This document shows positions 11,501-19,118 of a stretch of 64,000 nucleotides of DNA, in pieces (the first letter of the stretch is position 1; every line of letters starts with the position of its first letter). Source of the DNA: Amphiura filiformis (lineage: Eukaryota > Echinodermata > Ophiuroidea > Amphilepidida > Amphiuridae). The DNA is taken from assembly GCF_039555335.1 (NCBI RefSeq), contig NC_092641.1, forward strand, positions 31,866,848 to 31,930,847, written 5' to 3'. The position numbers were made by a program, and so were the translations under genes. Below the pieces are notes generated by a model. The model did not search any database, was not told the origin of the DNA, and was given only the letters and a program-made list of their open reading frames with translations.

Positions 11501-14500
11501 CCAGGTTAGTAAATTCAATTTGAATCCTATCTGAATAAAATAAATTAATAACATGCTGACCGTTTTATTTGTATTCTTATCATAATTATGTATAACATAA
11601 ATTGCAACTTGTTATTTATATTTTTTTAAAAATTATTATCCTATCTGAATAAAATAAATTAATAACAGGCTGACGTAGATGGCGACGGTATTGGAGACGT
11701 GTGTGACAACTGCGTCAACGACGACAACGACGACCAGGTTAGTAAATCCACATTTGTCACCTTTGGATAGAAATTAAACAAAAAGTAAACCCAGAGAAGT
11801 GTGTGTGAGAGCAGCGTGCAAGTCTTCATTCATTATAGCAATGTTTTTTTGCTTTGAATATAGACCTAAATTCCTGTCAATTTCAACTTTGGTCTTTCAA
11901 TGAACCTCATTAGAAAAAAGTTTCTACAAGTTTCATAGGTGATGCTGGTTTTAACAACATGTCGTGTTTTACTGTATGAAATCTGTAATATTGTTGAAAA
12001 CTGGTATTTGTTTTGATCTATCTCTGGGCAATAAATGCCTTTTAAATATCGTTTTATTTGTATTCTTACCACTGTATAACATAAATTGCAATAATATTTG
12101 TTATTTATATATTTTTTAAAATTCTTATCCTATCTGAATAAAATAAATTAATAACAGGCTGACGTAGATAGCGACGGTATTGGAGACGTGTGTGACAACT
12201 GCGTCAACGTCGCCAACGCTGACCAGGTTAGTAAATTTAATTTCAACATTTCTCTACACACTGACACATGTGGAAAACCAAATTTGTCACCTTCGATTCA
12301 AAATGAAAAAGAATGCAGAAAGTAAATTTGGAGACGTGTTTTGGGACAACAGCTTGCATTTCGTCATTCAATATTATATAAGCGCACCACCATTAAACGC
12401 GCCCACTGAAATACACTGGAAAAGACACACGTACGTAAAATGTGGTATCAAATTAAAGCTGAGCATGTGTTAAATATTATTCTTTTAAAAGTATAATATC
12501 GATGCCCATATTCTACTCTCTTTGCTATTATGCCGCAAAGAAAAAAGGTACAAATTTAACCCTAATTTTTCAACGTATTTTGGACTATATATAACTTGGC
12601 TTCTGTAGCCTTCTGAGCTCCACATCAAACTGAAAATGGTGCAAATACCCATGTTTATAATGTCAAGGAAAACAATAAAGGCATTAACAATGTTATACGT
12701 TATTTCGTTTGGTGGCCATCTTGGATTTCAAAATGGCTGCCATCATCAATATATTTTTGACTATAGCTGTGAGCCACGCAGCAAGCTTAAAATGGTGACA
12801 ATACCCATGTTTATGATGCCAAAGATTGCAAATAAACAATATATACAAAGGTACAGGGCATTTTGTTTGGCAGTTCTGTGAGATTTCAAAATGGCTGCCA
12901 CTAACAACATAATATTAACAACACATTTCGGACTACAAGGTTTATCTTACATTCAGAGTTATTTTATAATCCGATAGGACTACTAGTAATACCCATGTTT
13001 ATAATATAATGCCAAGGATGACAAAAAACACAGTTTCAAGAAGGTTACATTTTTGATGGCTACATTAGATCTCAAAATGGTCACCATTATTAATATAATT
13101 TGGCCTGTACTTCTTGACATTCTGTAAGATACGGCATTATATAATGTTCTTTGAATCTTTTCCACCGCAGGCTGCTATATCTTTGTTACTAAGCAACATT
13201 GTACATAAATTCCTTGCAGCCAATTATAACTCCAGATGATGGTACGTTCCCTTTGCCGAGAGCATTTATAACATTGTCCGGCGCTTCTAATAATTTTAAG
13301 AGGGCAGATTTGGTATTTCAAGTAGTATCACTGCCAGTCAGTACATGGACATCAGGCCGGACGATAGCTCTTGATGTTCCAAGTTCATAAATAGGTTTCA
13401 AAGCTATGACCCTTCTGTTGTCTGATATTCCTGTGATTATGTGAATGTCAAGCCCTACTTCAGGGAGTCTCCTCAATAGAAGAACCACCAGTCTGTGTCT
13501 TCGATGAAGACGTCGACCTCAATACCAGACTTCACAAGTTCAATACCTTGGAGGATCATCAATGTGTCTGCCTCCTCCTGTGTGCTATGGCCAGTACTGT
13601 ACTTCAGGTCTGGTACGTGTGTTTGTTAAGACATGTCTTCTGGTGACAGTAACTGCAGGTTTTGTGTTGTTAGAAATGATTTTATCAGCCAGGAATAGAG
13701 TCAGGCTATCCGTGGACTTCATATTGGCCATCGCCTTCTAAAGCAGGACGTGTCATCATGATAACTACAGCAAGAAGCTGACCCTCAAAGATGACATACG
13801 TCATGAGACAGAGTGTGTTTAGACTGTATAACAGACAGCACTCATGTTAAAGACTTAATCTTGAGGAGTGATATGTATTGCGGAATGTATTGCTTAGAAC
13901 ACTAACGATTGCCTGGACCATGGAAATAAGAGAATATTTCCATGCCTGGACAACGTCCTGCCATTGCATCGTTTATCAAGTTGTTAAAGTGATTTAGAGT
14001 TAATTCTGGGGATATATTACCACTTCTTTGTAGTGACTGCTGATCTCTGCTCGGGTTGACTTCTTCAGGGACTATTTCATCAGAGGTCATTTCAAGGTTT
14101 ACGGCTAGACTTTGTGGTCTTATAAGGCCGCAACATATAGTTCTTGTTCTTTCGGCCAAAAACGTGAATTTAACACTCAAAATGTTTCTTCTTCTACAAA
14201 TAACATAGCACAGTTACGTCACTTGCACACATGCTTAGGCGTCCCGGTTTGGGGTTATTTCTGGTCTGAAATTGAAAACAAAAATCAAAAATCCAATTGT
14301 CTTAAGTTACACAGTACAATAACGCCACTTGCACATAAACATTGTTATTAGTCTATGTCTTTAAGAGGTTAACAAATTACATTTGGGTCAAAGGTCAATA
14401 AGGGGTCACTTCCAGTCCGAGACAAAAAATCTTCAAATTCTTCTTCCACAAACACAATAGCAGAGTGACGCCACGTGCACACATGGATTGATATTAGCCT

Positions 14501-15859
14501 ATGTTTATGTGTTCATAGATTTAGGGGTCAAAGGTCATTAAGGGGTCACTTCCGGTCTAAAACTAAATACCCTCAACAAATTTTATTAGCCTGGAAAAAC
14601 ATAGCAGATAGCTGGAATGTTCACACACGAATTGTTGTTACCAAATTTACACGTGACACTTTTTATTTTGGGTAAGAGGTTATTAAGGGGTCATTTCGGT
14701 CTAAAACCAAATAGGCCTACGGTCAATAATCTTTCATCAGCTTGGTAAGCAGAGAGCCAGTATGATAACACATGAATTGTTGTTACCCAGTCTAAATGTG
14801 TTTTTTATTTGGGGTCAAAGGTCATTAAGGGGTCACTTCCGGTCTAAAAACAAATATCTTCAAAATTCTTATTAGCCAAGAAAACACACCACATGCAGTG
14901 ACGCTATGTTCACACATGAATTGTTGTTACCACATTTACATTTTTATTTGGGGTAAGAGGTTATGAAGGGGTCACTTCCGTCTAAAACCAAATACCGTCA
15001 ATAATTTTAATCAGCCTTGTAAAAATAGAGCCAGTATGTTCACACATGAATTGTTGTTACCCAGTCTATATGTGTTTTTATTTGGGCTCAAAGGTCATTA
15101 AGGGGTAACTTCCGGTCTAAAACAATTCTTATTAGCCAAGAAAACACAGCATCATCTTTTATACTGTGTTTTTGATATTTTGTGGTAATTATGTGTTTTG
15201 TTGGTATGAGCACTCATGAATGTAATTTCCCTTGTGGATTTTAATAAAGTTTTACTTGACTTGACATGCAGTGACGTTATGTTCACACATGAATTGTTGT
15301 TACAAAGTGTAAATGTGACATTTGTTTTAATTTCGGGGCAGAGGTTACATCTGGTCTAAAATCAAATGCCGTCAACAATCTTTATTAGCCAGGAAAAACA
15401 TAGCAGAGAGCCGATATGTTCATGAATTGTTGTGACTTAGAAACTGAAAAATATTTAGGCTCATATAATTAATCCACTAGCCTGTTATTGTAAGTTTATA
15501 TGTATACATCTTACTACACACCAAGATTACTATTGTATTTCGTTGTGTTGATTCTCATCATGTCCATATCTCACATTATTTTGTCTTTATTACACAATCA
15601 TGACAATAATAATAATAAAAAAAATCCGGGGCAAAAAATGACAAACTTTAATACAATTAATTTTATATTCCCTTCAACATACAACCCGCACCTTTCGAGA
15701 TTCTGTCGAGCTTGTTAATATAATTATCTTATCCGAAAAAAATTATTGCAGGATGACACAGATGACGACGGTTTTGGAGACGTGTGTGACAACTGCGTCA
15801 ACGTACCCAACCCCGATCAGGATCCGAGCGCGTGTACAGGTGCACCTGCCTCTCCGTGA
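2396..15859 (+). CDS. predicted membrane-anchored thrombospondin type 3-like repeat protein (gene span)
   Basis: This gene model is built from splice sites and reading phase. The 2396-2570 exon ends in phase 1 and the 7533-7942 exon starts with the matching 2 nt. All later junctions are phase 0. The joined product is about 600 residues: a basic 28-residue segment, a hydrophobic anchor (about residues 29-53), then one partial and 22 complete 23-residue units of the form (A/V)DxDxDxIGDxCDNCxxxxNxDQ, ending in a 12-residue tail and a TGA. The acidic positions match the calcium-coordinating DxDxDG pattern of thrombospondin/COMP type 3 repeats, and CDNC supplies the disulfide cysteines. No EGF-like, coiled-coil or L-type lectin C-terminal domain of true thrombospondins is present in the window. 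A start codon is not secured, because the first exon seen is open through its acceptor. The protein is probably a type II membrane or secreted calcium-binding protein. Its function is unknown. Confidence 0.7.
2700..3260. repeat. dispersed repeat, inverse of 21650-21970
   Basis: Blocks at 2705-2850 and 3140-3200 (for example GACCATGACTTGGCTCGTTG) are found inverted at 21650-21970. A segment near 2915-2960 resembles the termini of the element at 18309-20480. It looks like an old transposon lying within a long intron. Confidence 0.6.
3553..3945 (+). mobile_element. tRNA-derived SINE
   Basis: The head is tRNA-like. Box A-like TTAGCTCAATCGATAAGG is near 3564 and a perfect box B GGTTCGAACCC is near 3608. 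The body contains CCCTGGACAAGGAACTTACT, which resembles the conserved central domains of widespread animal SINEs (V/Meta-type). The 3' end is GCGCATTATAAATCACTGCG followed by a T-run. The head retains internal Pol III promoter elements, but cloverleaf pairing is poor, so I call it a SINE and not a tRNA gene. Confidence 0.75.
3990..4480 (+). pseudogene. Penelope-like reverse transcriptase remnant
   Basis: The + strand encodes [20 protein letters not shown] near 4116-4180, parallel to AMGSPVSPIVANLFMEWLEQ in the fuller element at 40738-43227. After a frameshift near 4260 comes a segment aligning with the following RT connection region ([18 protein letters not shown]). The YVDD motif is lost. 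It lies inside the long intron of the repeat-protein gene. Confidence 0.75.
4490..5130. other. intronic repeats with ATGGCCGCC / GCCATCTTGG motifs
   Basis: Several degenerate units carry a GACGCCATCTTGGATTTC-type motif, shared with 12590-13110 and 20820-21415. A reading frame at 4989-5198 is probably incidental. Confidence 0.45.
5131..5985. mobile_element. dispersed TIR-like element (CATGATGCAGT family), long copy
   Basis: It starts CATACTGCAGTTACTGTCC near 5136 and ends ...GTAGACATGACTGCATCATG near 5980. The ends form imperfect inverted termini. A deletion derivative of the same element is at 23251-23486, and an inverse end fragment is at 2080-2290. No transposase frame is seen, so it is non-autonomous. 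Confidence 0.6.
5986..7532. other. intronic sequence without recognised features
   Basis: This is the remainder of the predicted 4,962-nt intron 2571-7532. It is AT-rich with no recognisable coding or RNA feature. The acceptor at 7531-7532 follows a T-rich TTTTCATTTTTAG. Confidence 0.5.
7533..7942 (+). CDS. repeat exon A: TSP3-like units 1-5
   Basis: The exon is 410 nt with acceptor TTTTTAG and donor CAG|GTTAGT. It starts with 2 nt of a split codon and ends in phase 0. It begins with a partial unit containing [12 protein letters not shown], the only place with the canonical CP of thrombospondin type 3 repeats. Five full 23-residue units follow. Units 3-5 read DADEDLIGD, so the third acidic/glycine position of DxDGDG is altered. 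DNA of the last three units is nearly identical, so they expanded recently. Confidence 0.85.
7975..8230. repeat. copy 1 of the sequence flanking the repeat array
   Basis: It is alignable to 16360-16590 in the same orientation. Shared landmarks are TTTGACAATGTTGGAA, CTTCATTGCCGC, CCCTCAACAAGAGACT-like text and AATGTCAAAA. Copy 1 follows the first repeat exon and copy 2 follows the last. Confidence 0.75.
8231..9505. other. intronic sequence
   Basis: This is the rest of intron 7943-9505. It is AT-rich. No exon or element is recognised. It ends ATCTGAATAAAATAATTACAG. Confidence 0.5.
9506..9643 (+). CDS. repeat exon B: two TSP3-like units
   Basis: 138 nt, phase 0-0, acceptor TTACAG, donor CAG|GTTAGT. 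The two units read [15 protein letters not shown]... and [15 protein letters not shown]..., the second ending NNPDQ. Confidence 0.85.
9766..9972 (+). CDS. repeat exon C: three TSP3-like units
   Basis: 207 nt, phase 0-0, acceptor TTACAG, donor CAG|GTTGGT. Units start [20 protein letters not shown] and [10 protein letters not shown]. The middle and last units are the source of the duplicated exon D. Confidence 0.85.
10104..10241 (+). CDS. repeat exon D: two units, acceptor formed from coding text
   Basis: 138 nt if the acceptor is the GATCAG at 10098-10103, donor CAG|GTTGGT. The sequence is a copy of units 2-3 of exon C. The acceptor GATCAG corresponds to coding GATCAG in exon C, so a duplication breakpoint inside a unit seems to have turned coding text into a splice site. 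There is no pyrimidine tract, so acceptor use is uncertain. Confidence 0.7.
10386..10730 (+). CDS. repeat exon E: five TSP3-like units
   Basis: 345 nt, phase 0-0, with the same unusual GATCAG acceptor and donor CAG|GTTAGT. Units carry GDVCDNC, GDACDNC and similar. Units 3 and 4 are almost identical ([15 protein letters not shown]). The last unit ends DDFDNDDQ. Confidence 0.8.
11208..11276 (+). CDS. repeat exon F: one TSP3-like unit
   Basis: 69 nt, phase 0-0. The product is [20 protein letters not shown] then PDQ, the closest to a canonical calcium-binding unit. Acceptor AACAG, donor CAG|GTTAGT. Confidence 0.85.
11436..11504 (+). CDS. repeat exon G: one TSP3-like unit
   Basis: 69 nt, phase 0-0. 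The protein is identical to exon F, with one synonymous GAC/GAT change visible, so it is a very recent copy. Confidence 0.85.
11669..11737 (+). CDS. repeat exon H: one TSP3-like unit
   Basis: 69 nt, phase 0-0. The unit starts [15 protein letters not shown] and ends VNDDNDDQ. Confidence 0.85.
12158..12226 (+). CDS. repeat exon I: one TSP3-like unit
   Basis: 69 nt, phase 0-0. The unit starts [15 protein letters not shown] and ends VNVANADQ. A 3.5 kb intron follows. Confidence 0.85.
12227..12589. other. intronic sequence with MITE fragment
   Basis: 12375-12435 (GCGCACCACCATTAAAC, CACTGAAATACACTGGAAAA) resembles an end of the GCGCACACCACTAAAT MITE family at 33312, 35862, 37269 and 57226. The rest is unassigned. 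Confidence 0.5.
12590..13110. repeat. dispersed repeat (GCCATCTTGGATTTCAAAAT family), copy 1
   Basis: It aligns in direct orientation over about 500 bp with 20870-21415. Shared blocks are CTGAGCTCCACATCAA, ATACCCATGTTTAT, CATCTTGGATTTCAAAATGG and AAATGGCTGCCACTAACAAC. It lacks the insertion present in copy 2. Confidence 0.8.
13210..13840 (-). pseudogene. decayed ORF with EEADT / DTD / LTGSDTT motifs
   Basis: Reading the minus strand from about 13735 gives [18 protein letters not shown], then (frame changes) [20 protein letters not shown] and a DTD segment, then [11 protein letters not shown] and HVLTGSDTT followed by a stop. The order EADT...DTD...LTGCDTT is one I associate with uncharacterised multi-copy proteins in invertebrate genomes, probably transposon-related. 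At least three stops or frameshifts interrupt it. It lies antisense within the last long intron of the repeat-protein gene. Confidence 0.55.
13893..14180 (-). other. 92-codon minus-strand reading frame, unknown
   Basis: It runs from 14180 to about 13905 with no known family. It could be another piece of the decayed element immediately to its left, given the same strand and adjacency. No splice or promoter support. Confidence 0.25.
14380..15450. repeat. degenerate tandem array, about 135-155 bp units
   Basis: About seven units share AAAGGTCATTAAGGGGTCAC, TTCCGGTCTAAAA, TATTAGCCAGGAAAAAC and CACACATGAATTGTTGTTAC, at about 14390, 14525, 14665, 14815, 14955, 15085 and 15340. It is satellite-like and lies in the intron just before the last coding exon. 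Confidence 0.85.
15150..15268 (+). mobile_element. 3' tail of a non-LTR retrotransposon inserted in the array
   Basis: About 118 bp interrupts one unit between ACACAGC and ATGCAGTGACG, which are contiguous-like in another unit near 14885. It ends TTAATAAAGTTTTACTTGAC plus a repeated TTGAC tail, typical of the extreme 3' end of a LINE. Confidence 0.65.
15500..15718 (+). other. intronic open frame, probably incidental
   Basis: A 72-codon frame has a hydrophobic start but low-complexity Asn/Lys text. It lies inside the last intron (12227-15751) with no splice support. Confidence 0.2.
15752..15859 (+). CDS. terminal exon J: last TSP3-like unit and stop
   Basis: Acceptor TTATTGCAG, phase 0. It encodes one unit ([15 protein letters not shown]...NPDQ), then [12 protein letters not shown] and TGA at 15857-15859. 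A possible GT donor exists at TGTACAG|GTGCAC just before the stop, which would skip the tail. I see no exon for it to join. Confidence 0.8.
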   Translation, partial: DDTDDDGFGDVCDNCVNVPNPDQDPSACTGAPASP

Positions 15860-16272
15860 GCTAGCATTATGTAAACCAAAGTGAGGGCATTATTCTATAC
15901 TATATGTACAATGTGAGGACAGTAAAAATGTGAGAACAATTCTTATGTCCTCACATTTCTATGGTGTAAAGGTCACTGTGCTTTCTTGTTCTTTTTTGAT
16001 GAAACTGGGCCCCTAGTATCAACTAAAACATCAAGGCTGCAGGGCCGGCATGCCCGAGGCCGGAGACTCCCATACGACGACTAAACACTCCATGTGAGTT
16101 CCAATATATATAGAAGGGTCCCGCAGGGTAAGAAAGCAACAGCGACCTTGACACCATAGAATAATAGAATATATATTCTACTTTTTAAAAACTTTAACCC
16201 TTTAATTTGCCTCATTCTTCAAACCCTGCCCTCTATTAGGGCAAATTTATGTGGTGTGTGTGGTGTAATTTT

Positions 16273-16278
16273 AATAAA
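16273..16278 (+). promoter_or_regulatory. candidate poly(A) signal of the repeat-protein gene
   Basis: AATAAA, 414 nt after the TGA. It is the first canonical hexamer noticed downstream. Confidence 0.4.
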
Positions 16279-16359
16279 AAATAATGTCGGTTACGGTTTC
16301 CATTAAAAAAGTAAGGCAAAGTGTAAAAGTAGATGCTCTTTATAACAATCAAAGAAAAA

Positions 16360-16590
16360 AACCAGTTGGCACGCTTTGACAATGTGTTGGAATTCTTCAT
16401 TGCCGCTCTCAGCTGCTAGCTCAGTGAGATAGCACTGTATAATTATGTTTGATGAGATGTCCCTTTCCTATTCACGCCCCCATTCCCCCCTCAACAAGAG
16501 ACTGGAGAACTCAATGTCAAAAGTACTTTTTTCAATATTTAATTGGAGTAAAGGGGTGGTTTTACATTTAGTATGCCAGAGTATACTTTA
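16360..16590. repeat. copy 2 of the sequence flanking the repeat array
   Basis: Direct-orientation paralogue of 7975-8230, located downstream of the terminal exon. Confidence 0.75.
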
Positions 16591-16598
16591 TTTTTTAG

Positions 16599-16890
16599 TG
16601 ATGCAATCAAGCAAAATGAGTCGGATGTCGGGAATATTGCTTTTGAGATATAGCCAATAATAGCATTCAACTCCCTTTGTATTTTAGTGTTCTGTTCTGA
16701 GCAACACTACAATGGCCATATCTCTGAAACCGTAACTCTAATTATGATGGGGTTTACAGCAAAATATAGCTCTGAGAATGGCTCATGTAATGAGATTAAA
16801 AACTGAATTGTGATTTTGATCGACATCAAACCCATTTAACTTGATATGGGTTTTATGATCAATGTAAAATGTCGGGAAAATAATTATGCT
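16599..16890. repeat. relative of the MITE at 46376-46638
   Basis: TGATGCAATCAAGCAAAATG and the next 40 bp, including the start of a 'GGAATATTG' stretch, resemble the left terminus of the 46.4 kb MITE. The right terminus is not recognisable. Confidence 0.45.
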
Positions 16891-16904
16891 TGTATTATGT
16901 AGGG

Positions 16905-17556
16905 AGCAGTCACAAAAACGCTGACCATGATATTATATTTCACGCACAATAGTATCTACTCAAAAAAGTTTCGAAACCTAAAAGAGGTGCCAAAGTTGCA
17001 AAATGCTTTCCTCTGTGTCTCTTCACCATTTTTAAAACTTGGTCCCATTTAATTGAAAAGTTACTTTTGTTTTAAAAGACGTACGCATATATTTATTTGG
17101 ATTTTTTTTTTCGCAGTGTTCACGGAAAAGCATTGTGTGACCATGCCTGCAGTGAAAATGATTAATGTTTTTTGTTGTTGTTTTGAAAACAAGTTTAATC
17201 TTGTAAAACATTTTAGGTGTTCTGGACATATAACTTGCCTACAGAGCTCTTGGCAATTTTCCTAAATGCATAAAAGGTTGAGCATGTTGAATAACTTTCC
17301 ATTACTGAATATACTAAATTTATCAGACTGATAATAAATGGCCGTTTTGCGGTTTGGCTCATGCATGTACCCGTAGTAAAATTCTTATTTAAGCGATTGG
17401 TAATCAGCCCGTTTTTGTTAACGGTTGATACGACTTTTCTAAATGGGAAATGCGACTAAGTTTAAAAAATGATGAAAAGACACACAGGAAAGCATTTTCA
17501 AACTTCGGCGCCTCTTTTACGTTTTTGGGTAGACGAATGCTTTTTGTGACAATGAA
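16905..17556. mobile_element. non-autonomous TIR element, about 650 bp
   Basis: The arms at about 16964-17050 and 17440-17530 are inverted copies sharing AAAATGCTTTCCT, GTGTGTCT, TCACCATTTTTAAACTT-like text and AAAGAGG.GCC. The similarity extends outward to GTCACAAAAACG and CTTTTTGTGAC. The interior has no convincing transposase. Confidence 0.7.
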
Positions 17557-17782
17557 CAACCATTATAAATAAATAAATGCATAATAGATGAGATAATAAT
17601 TTATTTATTCATTTATTAATAATACTAGATAAGTACAATGATGCCATCATAAAAGGTTGACAACCACTCAGAACCTTGGTTGATTGCGGAGCAAATTGAT
17701 TAGTTGAAAATCAAAACAAGGAACTTTGTTTGATAAAGCTATTTTAACAACTGCTCTTAAGAAATGGTATATTACACAGCAG

Positions 17783-18187
17783 CCCCCCCGGGGGGGGGGG
17801 GGCACTCAACACAAATGATCATACGGGTATTCTCCCCCGGAAAGACCCCCCTTTTTGGGCTTCGCAGCTCCGAAAGACCCCCTATATTTGACCAAAATAA
17901 AACTCCGAAAGACCCTTGATTTTGATAATTTCAGCTCTAAAAGACCCAAAAATTGCTCATTCCTCATATTTCTTGTTTTTTCAGGCGATTTTCAACCAAC
18001 CAGCCAAGAAAGACCCTTGATTTTGACTTTTCGCAGCTCCAAAAGACCCCATTTTACTTGTTCACAGCCCGGTTCGCAGCTCCGAAAGACCCCCTTTTAC
18101 TGGTACGCCGTCAGCTCCCAAAGACCCACCACCTCAAAATTCCGGGGGAGCATACCCACCAAAATTTTTGATGTGCCCCCCGGGAGC
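17783..18187. mobile_element. C-strand-biased MITE (CTCCGAAAGACCCC family)
   Basis: Termini are GGGGGGCACTCAACA...GGGTATTCTCCCCCGGAA on the left and the inverse of GGGGGGCACATCAAAA...GGGTATGCTCCCCCGGAA on the right. The interior is a degenerate repeat of CAGCTCCGAAAGACCCC. It keeps an open frame of 143 codons by repetitiveness, which I do not take as a gene. A second member lies at 23131-23515 and a related unit at 38895-39062. Confidence 0.8.
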
Positions 18188-18308
18188 AGCCCCTGTGAGA
18201 AGTCGTGCCACTCCCTCTTTTCACCCAGAGATTCTTGTCGCCCTTATGATCAATATTTACCGGCCTTAATTCTTGTCATGAAGTAAATATAATATAAAAT
18301 CACGTATA
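18188..18308. other. unassigned sequence
   Basis: No feature seen. Confidence 0.4.
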
Positions 18309-19118
18309 ATTGTAAGAGTATTCGCCGTAGAAGTGACGTCATAATCGGATTAACTACCATAGCAATAGATTAATATAATTTTTGAATAGATCGCCCTACA
18401 CCACATTTCGCCATACTGCATTTTAGAAACGCTTGCTGTTAGAATAAGACAAATTTTAATTGTAATTATTGCACAGGTCACGGCGACCCTGTGACCTTTC
18501 CGGAAAAAGCCGAGTGGCAGGTTTTTCAAATAAATATTTTCTGTGTAAAAACTGTACCATCAGATAGGTAATGGAATATATGAATATTAACTGTACATCT
18601 ATCACAACAATTTTTGATAACAACTTGCGTCACAATTGATCTAGTATAGAAGGTAGAGAATTTATTTCAATCTTATATACGCCATTTTTTTTTGGAATTA
18701 AGTGAAAATTAATTCTGTAAAAACTGTAATTTTTTAATGTAATTTTCACATTAGACCCGACAAAAGATTACTGGTTTGTTGTTATGATAATCTAATCTTT
18801 TGATTTCGTAAATAAAATTAGGGGTCTAATGTGGATTTAGGATGCAAACTGGAACAATCCAATGCCTTGTCAAAAGCATTTGCTTCAAAATGGAGTTCGG
18901 ATGCACTTCGTAATACAACTTCCGCCACTGCGGGAAACCACATGTACAGCAGAGAACGTGGGCCGATATCAAAATTGATTTTATGTATTGTGTATGTAGG
19001 CCTATTCATAGGACCCTCGTATTAATTGTCTCTATGCACTTGAGAATTCAACAATATAAATAATGGTAGCTTTATTATAATACACATCAATGTTTTAAGC
19101 AGATAAAGTTCCAAAATA

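Larger units (their letters stand above)
10731..12157. repeat. co-duplicated introns within the repeat array
   Basis: Intron 10731-11207 and intron 11738-12157 share most of their sequence (for example AAAAAGTAAACCCAGAGAAG and AATGAACCTCATTAGAAAAA). Introns 11277-11435 and 11505-11668 are near identical to each other. Exon plus intron units were therefore duplicated together. Each of these introns ends TATCTGAATAAAATAA...CAG. Confidence 0.9.

Noticed and set aside
17855..18286. 143-codon + frame
   Set aside because: It is created by the internal GAAAGACCCC repeats of a MITE, has no initiation or splice support, and runs across the element terminus.
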